From: Amphimedon queenslandica
Taxonomy: Eukaryota > Porifera > Demospongiae > Haplosclerida > Niphatidae
Length of the DNA stretch: 64,000 nt
Assembly (NCBI RefSeq): GCF_000090795.2
Contig: NW_003546358.1
Location: 120,040 to 184,039 of the forward strand
Direction of reading: 5' to 3'
This document shows, piece by piece, positions 1 through 14,600 of the stretch. The position numbers and the translations under genes were made by a program. Every line of letters begins with the position of its first letter. Positions within the stretch are counted from its first letter, which is position 1. Below the pieces are notes generated by a model. It saw only the letters and a list, made by a program, of their open reading frames with translations, did not search any database and had not been told where the DNA came from.

Positions 1-3000
1 CGTCTCAGTGTAAACTTGATTATGCTATGGAGGATGATACTGATTTTAATACTACAATCACTTGTAATCCTGAGAATAGTAATATTGATGACCAGCAACA
101 AGAAGAGCAAGTAAGCATTTTTTAAAATAATGAAATGTTGCACTATTTGTATGTGATGTACGCATATGTACATGTACATGTACATGTGTAATTTCTGTGT
201 TATAAATAGAGGAAAAATGCAACTTTTAATATTTAGTAAATGTATACATACAGTACATGTATAAATGTTCAGTGATTATTTCATCTTTTAGTAAAATTTT
301 TGATGCTTGTCAAACCTCTTGTATTATTTGTCAAATAATTTGTGAAAACCATCTTGATATTTTATTAGTATTTTATATTTACATGTACATGTTTATGCGC
401 AATAAAGTAATACAATGTACATGTACTTATGTTACTGCTCTTAGCATTAATTAGTGTTGTAATAAATCATTTTTAGTTTGATATTACAGTATGTGAGTTT
501 CATCCTGAAGAATCTTTTTCTAAAGTAAATAATGTGCATGTACATGTACTTTTTATATGAATGAAGCATAATGTGCTATTTTTTGTTTCATTTAGCACCG
601 ACGCAGAACTGCTGTTCCAGAAGAGATAAAGGAAGCTATTACTGGTCCTAGACCATCTCTACCCTTACCATTTCCTTCTACACAACCTGTATCCATGCGC
701 AATTTAGAAAGTAAGCTTTTCCATGTACACATGTACAGGTACAATGTACATAAATACAAAATGTACATTTTAACTATAGTTGGTACATGTACATAATATT
801 TTTTTGGATAATTTTCAATGCACCTATTTGGTTATTTTTATGCAGTGACAAGTGTTTCTGATAGTAATGAAGGAATCAGTTGTCAAGTCCTACAGTCTGA
901 TTCTGGAAGCATTTGTCAAAGTTGGCCAAGCCCCCCTTCTTTGTCACGTAGAAATACTGAAATTGCAAGCCCTAGTCGACAAAATTCTTTGACATTAACA
1001 AAGAAGAGGTACATTTGTTTGTTACCGCATGTACATGTACTTGTAATGCATTGTATAGTATTTCTTAATATTATTCAGTTTATGTACTGTACCTGTATGT
1101 ACATGCAGATCAGCTCCATCATTATCAGTTGAGTCTGCACAACAGAGTAGACCATGTCCTGGGTCACCTTCTAGCAGTCATAACACTGGTGTATTGAGAT
1201 TGACATCATTGCAGGAAAGCAATAGCACCCAGGAAATAAGGTATTGCTATGGCACTAATGTGTCTATTCCCAATTTATTGCGGACTTAAACAAAAAGTTG
1301 TGTTTTGCTATAATGCCATTTAGTGTTTGTCTTCATAATACATGTACATGTACATGTACATGTAGATGCAGTACATGTAGATGCAGTACATGTAGAAATG
1401 AAAGGATATGTATTATTTTGTTGGTATTAATTGATTGAAGCATGCGTATTTTTGCACACCAATACTGTAAGCTGCAAACTTTCAAGGGGCTGAATTCATT
1501 TTTATTGCAAAATTTAAATCAGTAAAAGTTTAGATACATATACAATAATGTAGTTGTACTATACACTCATTACACTTTACCTGCTTTGATTTGCAAAATT
1601 AAATCCATGAAATGGGTATTTGGGCTAATTTATCAAGTTTAATCCCTTAAAAGTTTCCAGTTGTATGGTACATTACATTGTACATGTACTGTACATCTAG
1701 AGGGAGTTTGTTGTCTTGCTGAAATCTTCCATAATTGCTCAAAGTCTCCTGAAGTATTTCATTTTTAGTTTTTTAGTGTCTCATATTTAATTAACCTATA
1801 TTCATGTCTCCTTAATATGATTTTTAGCTACACTGTAGATGGTCTCCCAAAAATTATGTACATGTATGTACATGTACATACATGTACATGTATATATGTA
1901 CATATATACATGTATATACAGGTTCATGTACATACAGTACTTGCATTATGTATATTATATAGTATACTAGTAGGTCATATATACAAAATATAGGACCTGA
2001 GGTGTACATGTATGTTCGAGGATGTGATATAGCCCGAGGGCGGTAGGCCCAAGGGCTATATCACATCCAAAGACACAAACCAAAGGTCTTATATTCTGTA
2101 TTATAAGACCGTTCTAGTATACTACTATATTTATTTAATAGTTGTGGTCAAGATCAAAGCAAACAGCAGTGCAATATAAACGCTATAGGTCACTTCCGGT
2201 CATTACTGTAGCATTATAGAAAATATCACATAGGCAGTAGAATACACACAAAGTACAGTAAGGCACGCAGTAGTACCTATATCTCATATATCACACCCCT
2301 TGTGGTTTCACACATTGCAATTATAAGGATTGGTGGTTTTAAAAAAATCATTTTTAATCAATTAGCAAAAACACTTCGCAAAAAATCAGCCATTCANNNN
2401 NNNNNNACAGTAATGCTGTGAATGCCACAAAGTAACCCATACAGAGACTTAGGAGGATAAGGGTTCCCGTTCTCCTAGGCGTGTTTCTAGGACGTACCGA
2501 CACAGCCACTTATTCATAAGGGTCGGATCTTGACAGTGTAGTATATCTTGTGGGATAACATCATCAGGAACTTGCCTATTTCGATTCTCCATCCACTGAT
2601 TAAAATTACGAAGAGCCCACTGGTTTCTACGCTTCGTATTTTCTGGAACGACTCCCTTTGAAGCCTCTACTACTTGTTCTTCGTCAACAGGAGCACCAAA
2701 TCTACCTTTATTCTTCTTATTTGATGACAAAGAGAGGCGCCTACGCTTCCTAGGGGGCTCATTTGTCTCTGATTCGGCCAAGGATTCAACAGTATCTTCT
2801 TTCTTCTTCGGAGGCTCACTTGTCTCTGTGCTCTCTGATTCAACAATATCTTCTTTCTCCATCTTTGCTGCTAAGTTTGCTCGGCAATGCTTGCTCTAAA
2901 ACGTGCTTTCTGCGCATGCTCAGATCTTGACCACAACTATAAAACAAATCAATTATAACATGGGTCCTCGTGTATTATCCGTATATCGCACTCGCTTCCG

Positions 3001-6000
3001 GTCTCGTTGCTAAAAATAGCACACTCGGGCCTTCGGCCCTCGTGCGCTATTTTTAGCAACTCGACCAGAAGCTCGTGCGATATAACGGATAATACACTCG
3101 GACCCATGTTATAACTAATACATATGATATATGGCATAATGATGACAGCATTTCTGCATGGCAGGTCTATATACAAAATATAAAACCCACCACATCAAAG
3201 GAATGATGTCATCATTGTGCTACATGTATATGTACAATACATGTACATGTGCATGCACATGCATACAGTCTGACTCACTAAAATTACTGTTGGAAAATTT
3301 ATAGAGATTCATTTGATGTTGAAAAAGTTCCAAGAACATCTGGTAAACAATTAGTATGTACTCATACTGTCAGGGGGCATGCTAGTGGAGTACTCTCTGT
3401 CACTGCTTCCAATATTCTTTTATTTACAGGATCACAAGGTACATGTACATGTACATGTATACATGTATGTTATTTCAGCTCATACATGGACCATTCAAAT
3501 TATATTAATAAATAACCATCAATATTTACAATGCTGTTGTACCATTATTAACATTTAGATTGTACTGCAAAAGTTTGGGATTATCTACAGGACAGTCAGT
3601 GGCTACACTATCTCGTCATCACAGTTATGTTCGTAAAGTCACCTTTTGTCCCTATACTCAATTAGTATTTACTGCTTGTCAGTCTCTGATTAAAATTTGG
3701 GACTTTCGTAATTTAAAGAAACCAGAATATGTCAGAACATTACAGTAAGTGTTAATAAACTTGCAGTTGTACATGTACATGTGTTTGTTATGCATATAAT
3801 TTTATTTTATGATCTTTGGTACTTATATACACATGTACATGTACAGTGTGTACGCGTACATGTACATGTAGAGTGGTATGTACTATTTTGTCAAACTACA
3901 GCATACATGTACTGTGCATGCATACATGTACATACTGTATGCATGCACATGTACGGTACATGTACATGTACATTGTATGCATAGTATGAAAGTGAGAAAT
4001 TAGGCAAAAATATAATACTGCTTGTTAATAATTGATAAAAATTATTATTATTATTTTTATTATCTATGTACATAGACCAGTAGGAAACTCGTCAGCAGAT
4101 GCTGTACAGGATTTGTTAGTTCATGGAAATAACCTATTATCAGCTGCTGGTTCAGCTATCAATGTCTGGGATATGAGGAAGTAAATGTGTTATATACATG
4201 TACATGTACAATGTATCTAACAATTTTGGAAGGGGAAATTTTGGTAAATTGCTATGATTGGATGGTTTTAATTTGGCGAATTTTTGGCCATTTTTCATTA
4301 AGCATGTGCAGAAATGTCTCAAAATGGCAGGTTTAATTTTGGCAAATGGCTATCAAAAAGCCAAATTTGCCAAAATTTACAATGTAAACATGCACTTTGT
4401 ACACTAGCTGGCATTAAACATACATGTACATGTACATGTACAATACAAGTATACAATGTATGTGGAAGTTTCCCATAGTACATGTACATGTACATGTAGC
4501 TGCATAATACATGTAGTTGCACAGTTACATGTATGACAATACATGTACTGTACATTTCTTTGTTTTAATTTGAGAAATAATTTTTCTGTGTTTTAGTATG
4601 TCATTTTTTGGTCGCTTGGTTGGTCACAATGGTACTGTTGTGACTATGGAAGCACTTACTGATGATATTATAGCTAGTGGCTCAAGAGATCGCCTCATAA
4701 AAGTATTTTTATGACATTTTTTTGGAGATTGTTTAATGTGATGTTTCTGTAGCTCTATGATGCATCACAGATTTTTAGTTCTGAGCAAGGATTTTCCCAA
4801 GTAAAGAATAATACTAAACCACTGTTATTATGTAATTTCATTGTAGCAACCACAGTCAACACTGAGTCCTACTCATTATGACACTGTCTCCTCCTTAGCA
4901 TTTAATAATGACACTTTATACAGTTCTTGTGGTGTTAGTATTAAGAAGTGGGACTTATCGAAACAGAGCTTAGTGCAGGTAATCTTGCTTGGTTCATATA
5001 TTATATGAAATTATACATGTACAATGTATGTTTTAGGCTGTAGATGGTGCCCATCCACAAAATAGAGGAAACACTATAACATCACTCAAGGTTTTATTGC
5101 CATCAATGCTTGTCAGTACCTGTAAGAGTGGTTACCTTAAAATGTGGCAAAGTGACAGTTGTCAAAATATTGGTAAGATGGGGTGATAGTCATCATAATC
5201 AATGTACATGCACATGTGATGTATGACATACATGTATGTTTATTTATGTCTCTTTTGTCATTTACATGTACATATTATGTGTAGGCGACATACAGGCACA
5301 CAAAATGGCCATAAACTCGCTGGCTGTAAATAAGCACTCTGCCTTTACTGGATCAAGGTACAAATGTACATGTACATGTATACATGTATGTCTAAAATTA
5401 TACATGTGGTTTTTACAAATTCATTACATGTACACGTACATACATTAAATTACATGTCACTTTACTTTTGTGGAGTAAAATTTTTGTTACTAAACATTGA
5501 CTTCAACTTGCATGTACATGTAAGTACATGTACATGTAGTAAAGAAGAGGCTTTTCTTTGTTGCTATTATTTGAAGTTGTGTTATCATTGTTTAAAAAGT
5601 CCACCATGACATTAAAAAGAATTGCAGGCATGCCTTTATTTGGCATTCTTTATGCACCACAGAACTTGTACCCTCTTTTCAGAAATCCTGCTAATGCCCC
5701 TGCAAAACATACTTGTACAAATCAAAATGAAAGCATGCCTTTCTACATGTTGCACCTTTACAACAATATTTACACTATGAATTTGCTCCATAAAAAGAAA
5801 GTGCTTTACGCTTCATGCATAGATAATCGAGTAAATGAAAGGGATTGGCAACGGGGCGTAGCAACAGGAAATGCGGGTTGGGTTACCACGTGACAACCAT
5901 CAGTGTTTTGATTGATTTCCCATCTCCTCCATTGGTGAAGTTGCTCTGCAGGATTTCGAAGGAAATTTGTGCTGCTCCAGGATAGCGCTTGCTTTTGATA

Positions 6001-6667
6001 TATAGCCTATTCCACATAAAATTTTTAGAGCTACATGTACCTGTAGCAAGGTTTTTTCTCCAAAAAGCCATTTTGCAACCAGTTAGAGGTACACAAAGTC
6101 GCCTGTTTTTGAAACACTTTATCGTTCGTAAAACACTCAAGCTTCATTGTATCAATATGCAAGTTAGCTCATTCTATAGGAGATTTCAAGCTCTTTAAAA
6201 CGATTATACTTATTTGTAGCTCAAGAACAAAATGAGTCTCTCAGAGGGGGAAAAGATGGTATTTCTAGTTAAAGTGTGACGCGGCTACTAACGCATGCAT
6301 TGATTTACTGAACAAAAAAATATTAATACAAAGCATAAACATTGGTTAATATTGTGTGTGAGTTTTGTTTGTATGAATTGTATTCTCTTGGAGTTATTCA
6401 AGAATAAAGCGAGAAAATCCCACTTTTTACTCCAAAATTGGTCAAAAAATCCCAACCCTCCTCTGTTTACTTAGCAACAATGCAAATGAATGGAGGTTTG
6501 CCCACACCCACGCTTCCGTTTCCAATCCCTTTCATTTACTCTATTATCTATGCTTCATGTAGTAGCACTATAATTATGTAAAACTTTACTCATGCATTAT
6601 GTATAATCTTGTTCTTTATCCTTCTATTTTTAGTGATAAAACTGTCAAGATATGGCGTCCTAATTAA
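1..6667 (+). CDS. KIF21: KIF21-type kinesin, C-terminal part (linker and WD40 repeats), 5' end outside window
   Basis: KIF21 proteins are kinesin-4 family motors that control microtubule plus-end growth; the C-terminal WD40 propeller is the cargo or regulatory end. Only this end lies here. Fourteen exons join in one frame: 3-110 (from the window edge), 477-524, 596-710, 846-1008, 1109-1240, 3305-3438, 3559-3744, 4076-4180, 4597-4702, 4753-4800, 4847-4978, 5037-5172, 5285-5357, 6634-6667 (TAA stop). The first five give a Ser/Pro-rich linker with a basic HRRRTAVPEE stretch. The rest give WD repeats with GH...WD signatures: LLFTGSQDCTAKVWD, LIKIWDFRN, INVWDMRN, IIASGSRDRLIK, SIKKWDLSK, YLKMWQSD and the terminal SDKTVKIWRPN. 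The block SPTHYD...LYSSCGVSIKKWDL matches the KIF21 family closely. Motor and coiled coil must lie upstream. KIF21 rather than another WD protein is a confident family call; A versus B is not applicable to a basal animal. Confidence 0.86.
1855..1925. repeat. (TACATG)n palindromic microsatellite, example of a dispersed intronic repeat
   Basis: One of the longer runs of the self-complementary hexamer ACATGT/TACATG that occurs throughout the introns of the first three genes, for example also near 1343, 3441, 4421, 7840-8290, 13440, 18560-18600 and 20999. It can fold back on itself. It is not in any exon. Confidence 0.9.
1957..2129. mobile_element. Foldback MITE in KIF21 intron 5
   Basis: Arms near 1957-2001 and 2082-2129 are imperfect inverted repeats (outer motif TATAGTATACTAG, inner motif around AGGACCT). 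A tighter hairpin at 2030-2069 pairs GGATGTGATATAGCCC with GGGCTATATCACATCC. No coding capacity. The family is not known to me. Confidence 0.6.
2397..2406. other. Assembly gap (10 N)
   Basis: Ten N bases lie in the large KIF21 intron and cut the Crypton-type reading frame that continues toward it from the right. Confidence 0.99.
2407..2862 (-). pseudogene. Crypton/DUF3504-type recombinase fragment (ZMYM/QRICH1/KCTD1-like domain)
   Basis: On the minus strand an ATG at 2862 opens 137 codons. The N-terminus is acidic and basic (EPPKKKEDTVES, PPRKRRRLSLSS), as in a nuclear protein. It is followed by NTKRRNQWALRNFNQWMENR and DPTLMNKWLCRYVLETR, the start of the domain that Crypton tyrosine-recombinase transposons share with ZMYM2, QRICH1 and KCTD1. 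The frame stops after GEREPLSS. Shifting by one base just before the stop gives PYPPKSLYGLLCGIHSI, the expected continuation, so there is a 1-nt frameshift near 2465-2470. The domain then runs into the N gap at 2406. It lies inside a KIF21 intron in antisense. Likely a decayed Crypton-derived element rather than a host gene. Confidence 0.7.
2952..3113. mobile_element. Near-perfect foldback element, about 75-bp arms
   Basis: The segment reads almost identically on both strands. It starts with TTATAACATGGGTCC and ends with its reverse complement, and the centre pairs GCTAAAAATAGC with GCTATTTTTAGC. No protein is supported; the reading frame seen on the minus strand is a by-product of the palindrome. 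It sits 90 bp from the Crypton fragment, and the motif TATATACAAAATATA occurs on both sides of the pair (near 1979 and 3167). Confidence 0.75.
4230..4385. mobile_element. Degenerate MITE in KIF21 intron
   Basis: Imperfect inverted repeat: GGGGAAATTTTGGTAAATTG on the left pairs loosely with CAAATTTGCCAAAATTTAC on the right, with internal GGCGAATTTTTGG. This resembles the gcCAAAATaaagc-type elements at 24976 and 44358. Confidence 0.4.
5817..6553. mobile_element. Non-autonomous DNA transposon with 32-bp TIRs and 5-bp target duplication
   Basis: The left end starts GCATAGATAATCGAGTAAAT; the right end is its reverse complement, and the 32-bp terminal repeats differ at one base (ATCGAG against ATAGAG). 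The flanks on both sides read TTCAT (5812-5816 and 6554-6558), a plausible 5-bp target duplication. The 737-bp interior has no transposase and short frames only. It lies in the last KIF21 intron, between the exon ending at 5357 and the final exon at 6634. Confidence 0.82.
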
Positions 6668-6771
6668 AGTGATCATGTACCTCCAGATATCATATTTTTA
6701 TTCAATTCAAATTGACTTCACTGAATACTGATAATGTACTATAAATTTTATGTCTCACTAAAATGAGTATA

Positions 6772-6803
<32 letters not shown>

Positions 6804-7354
6804 TGCATGTATTACTCAGCTAGCAATTGCTTCAACAATAACAATGGAGTCAGTCACATGTGTCTCTAAGTTCGTTCTTAGGCTACATAAAATGTAAGTG
6901 TCACATATTAGGTGCAAGAATTGTAATGCAGGGAAGAAATTTAAATAAGTGAATTTTTGATGACAATCTTGCATAATAATACTTACTATCTGTTATTGTA
7001 TCTATAAAGGTGGGCAGCTACTATGCAGCATTGTAGCTTGCAACTTGTGGTTAAACCTTTGATGTGGTTGCCAATATAATTGCATTAAGTAGGATACTTC
7101 ATGCAACATGTTGCACAGCCACATCAAAGGCACTGATAAGAAAGTTGCATAGTGGATTTGATGCCCACTTCAATGCTGCTACACAGCCAAAAATGTAAAT
7201 TAATCTGCATGAGTTCATGACCCAGCTTGATACTGCGCAATCCCTAAGCTGTTTAATTCCCCACCCAACAAATGGGTGTGGCCAAACAGAATTAATTGTG
7301 ATGATCTGTTTTGATTCGAGGTTTGTTTCTTTATGAGATGACTTAACTTCAGAG
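6668..7354. other. Intergenic KIF21 to BTBD10; (AAT)n tract
   Basis: KIF21 3' flank and BTBD10 5' flank. An (AAT)n microsatellite spans about 6771-6796. An imperfect inverted pair around CCTTTGATGTGG (near 7060) and CCACATCAAAGG (near 7120) suggests another small element. I see no other gene. Confidence 0.7.
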
Positions 7355-11427
<4,073 letters not shown>

Positions 11428-11689
11428 CTTTTTTATATCAAATCTATAACCCAATGGTATTATCCATACATCCATCCTATAATAATGCTTAATTTCTTTC
11501 AGTTGTATCATTTAAAAATACTAAAATTGTACAAAATTCTGCATGTGTTAGCAAATTAATGATAAAAGGTAATTAATTTTAGTAAGAACAAGCCAAATTG
11601 CGAATGTCTTGTTTGCGCTCTGTTGCAATAATAATAATGATTAATTACTGACTACATAATACATGTATTAATTAAAATAATACTAATAA

Positions 11690-14600
11690 TTAGTATCCAG
11701 TCCAGCGCTGCAGGTAGTTTGTCCAGCCTTTACCAGTAGCGCTACCTGAGTTATCACTATCACCAGTGGGATCAGGCAGTTCAGTTTTCCTTCCTAAGAT
11801 AAAAGTGATTGGAATAATTAAAGAATTAGGCTACATGTACCCTTAATTGTTTCCTGAAGGAAATGCTTTTCTTGCTGACTTAATTGAAGGAGTCTTGTGA
11901 TAATAGGAATCAGCTTCAACTTCTCTTCATTGTTAGTATGAAGAAACTAGTAAATTGTACAGTAAAGTTATAAAAAACCTGAAAGTGTATGGGCATGAAT
12001 AATTTTGTTAAAACATTATTTATTATTTACATGTGTACTGTATATCAATGAGGAAGAATATAATGCATAATTTACCTTTAATGTGACATTTTTGAGATAC
12101 TCCATGTTACTTGATGCTTCTTTTTGTCTTTCTTGATTACGCTCCAACCTAACACATTTACAATAATTATACTATTGTACCATGATACATGTACATCTAC
12201 ACATACATAGATACATGATTATGATAATAGTCGGCTAACTAATGGAACATTCAGAAGTGAGAAAATAAAATTGAAAATATTTTTGAATGTTTTGTATCAT
12301 ATCATTATGGACTGAAAATAAACGTAGTTAAAATACTCTGATAATAATAGAATGCTCAGTGTACAAAATTAAAAACAAAATATACATGTACTGTACCTTC
12401 TGATTTCTTCTTTGAGTAGTTTAGACTGGTCAATGTAACGTACACAGTTTGCCTCACTTTCATGTAATATTCCAGTTAAATGAGAAACTCTTTTTGTCAA
12501 TGTTGCAACTTGATCTTTCAAATCTTCAAGTGTATCTAATTTAGGAGCTGCACAATACATGTATGTATACAAAATAAGTACATGTATGCATATGAATAAA
12601 GTTAACAAACTTTAGCACAACTGAAACACTTACACAAGCTTCTTCCACTCAATGAAGACAACTCATTTGAACTGTTGTTAAGAAGATTTTCAAAACTAAC
12701 AAATTTGTCTTCATCTCTTTGCGGGGTTGGTGTTACAACAGGCAAGGATAATCCTAATACTTCTAACTCAGAACGATCCATACCCTGATAATTTCAATAG
12801 TCAATAAAAAAATTATAATAGTAATAACTGCACTAATGAAGAAGAATATACAATGAGCTACATGTACATGTAGACATAAGAAGCATAAAAAATTATGTGC
12901 AACTGACATACACGTAAGAATTCCTTACCTCTCCAGAAGATCTTTCTTCAGTTGGTAACACTTTCATGTCACCTGTGGGTCTCATATTTTCCTTGACCTG
13001 CATGATGATTTAGAATTATAATGACAGTGCAGTTACTATGATGTACATGTAGTACATTTCTATACATGTACCTGACTGATTTGAGAAGAAGCACTAGTAG
13101 AAGATACTTTAGAAAGCACAGCACTGTCGGACTCTTGTTGAAACCGGTTCAAGTTCTTGTATGCTATTTTCAATTCATCTTGTAATGAAGATATTTCTAA
13201 TTCATGATCCTTCTGTAAAGTATATATTTGGGACTACAAAAGGAGGATATACATGTATGTGCCATGAAAATAAAGAGAAAATAATTATTTACTATGGACT
13301 ATGAAGTTGTACATGCATGCACTTCAATTTCCAAATCTAAAAGTTAAAATACATGTACATGTATATTCATACATGTACATGTATGTGGCTATGTGCACAA
13401 TAGAAGGTTAAGCAAACTAGTGGAAAAGAGATAAATGTACATGTACATGTACGTGTACTGCATCCTGAAAATAATTTTGTATACATGTACATGTACAGTA
13501 ATACCATAGCAAGGCCTAAAACTGCATGTACAATGTACATTAATTTACATTTGAGTAATTAATTTCTTCTAAAAATGAAACTTTAAATTGACTATAGTCT
13601 GTCAGTAGTATATGCAAACGTAATACATGTAATCAAAGCACAATGCATACAATGTGTGTCTTTATGTTAAAGCAGCTAGTGGCAAGTCCTATTTCAGTTA
13701 TCATAGAGCATTTAATTCCACAAACACACAATGTAATATACATACATCATGTATGGTAATAAACTAATTATACATGTAATAAATGTATATTGTTGTCCTC
13801 TACCTTAAAAGCTGCTGTATTCTCTGCAATTTCTAATCGCAGCTGAGAGACTAGATCATCCAACTGCCTTGTCTTAATGACATACTTTTCTTCACATTCC
13901 TGAAGCCTGTACATATACACATAAATTAAAATTTATGTAGGGTCCAATCATATTAAAAATACATTAACTTAACTATACCTTTCATGTAAATGTTGAAGTT
14001 TTAGTTCATTTTCATGTACATAACTGTTATGTGTACTAATAAGTGCCTGATGCTCTTGCTCAATATTACTGTGATCAGAATAAAGATTAGTCAGCCTTTC
14101 CCTATTAAATAATATAAGTGGCATAAAATACTAGACGAATGTAGAACATTGAAGGGGCGAGCCTACACAAGCAAAGCAATGTACATACAATAGATCTTGA
14201 TATACTAACAATACTCATGCATGATGACGACTGTGCAAAAGCAGTAGGCTCAGAACTTGATGGACGTAGTTCTTGATTATCTACCAATATGGTCTCTGCA
14301 ACAATTAAAGTTACAATGTACCTTGCTTATAGCATTTAGTAAGCATTAAAGATAGCTACAAGCAGTCATTGACGGCACAAATAATATGGCTAGATAGGCA
14401 ACTGTAGCACTTTCTTGCCTGCTCCAAGTTAGTTCAGCAGGCTGTCTCTGGCTGTGACTGACATTCACTTTATCAGAGTTATTGACATCAATGAAGAACA
14501 TGGCATGTCTGCTTTCTTAACCTTCCTTGCTGCTGCATTTTGACAGCAGTACAGTCTAATCAGTCTTACAAGAATTTCCAGTTTTGATACTGAGCCGCCA

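Noticed and set aside
1340-1395. Direct repeats resembling a CRISPR array
   Set aside because: Simple (TACATG)n microsatellite without spacers, in a eukaryotic intron.
2949-3176. 75-codon minus-strand frame
   Set aside because: Overlaps a perfect palindrome and changes meaning symmetrically on both strands; not coding.
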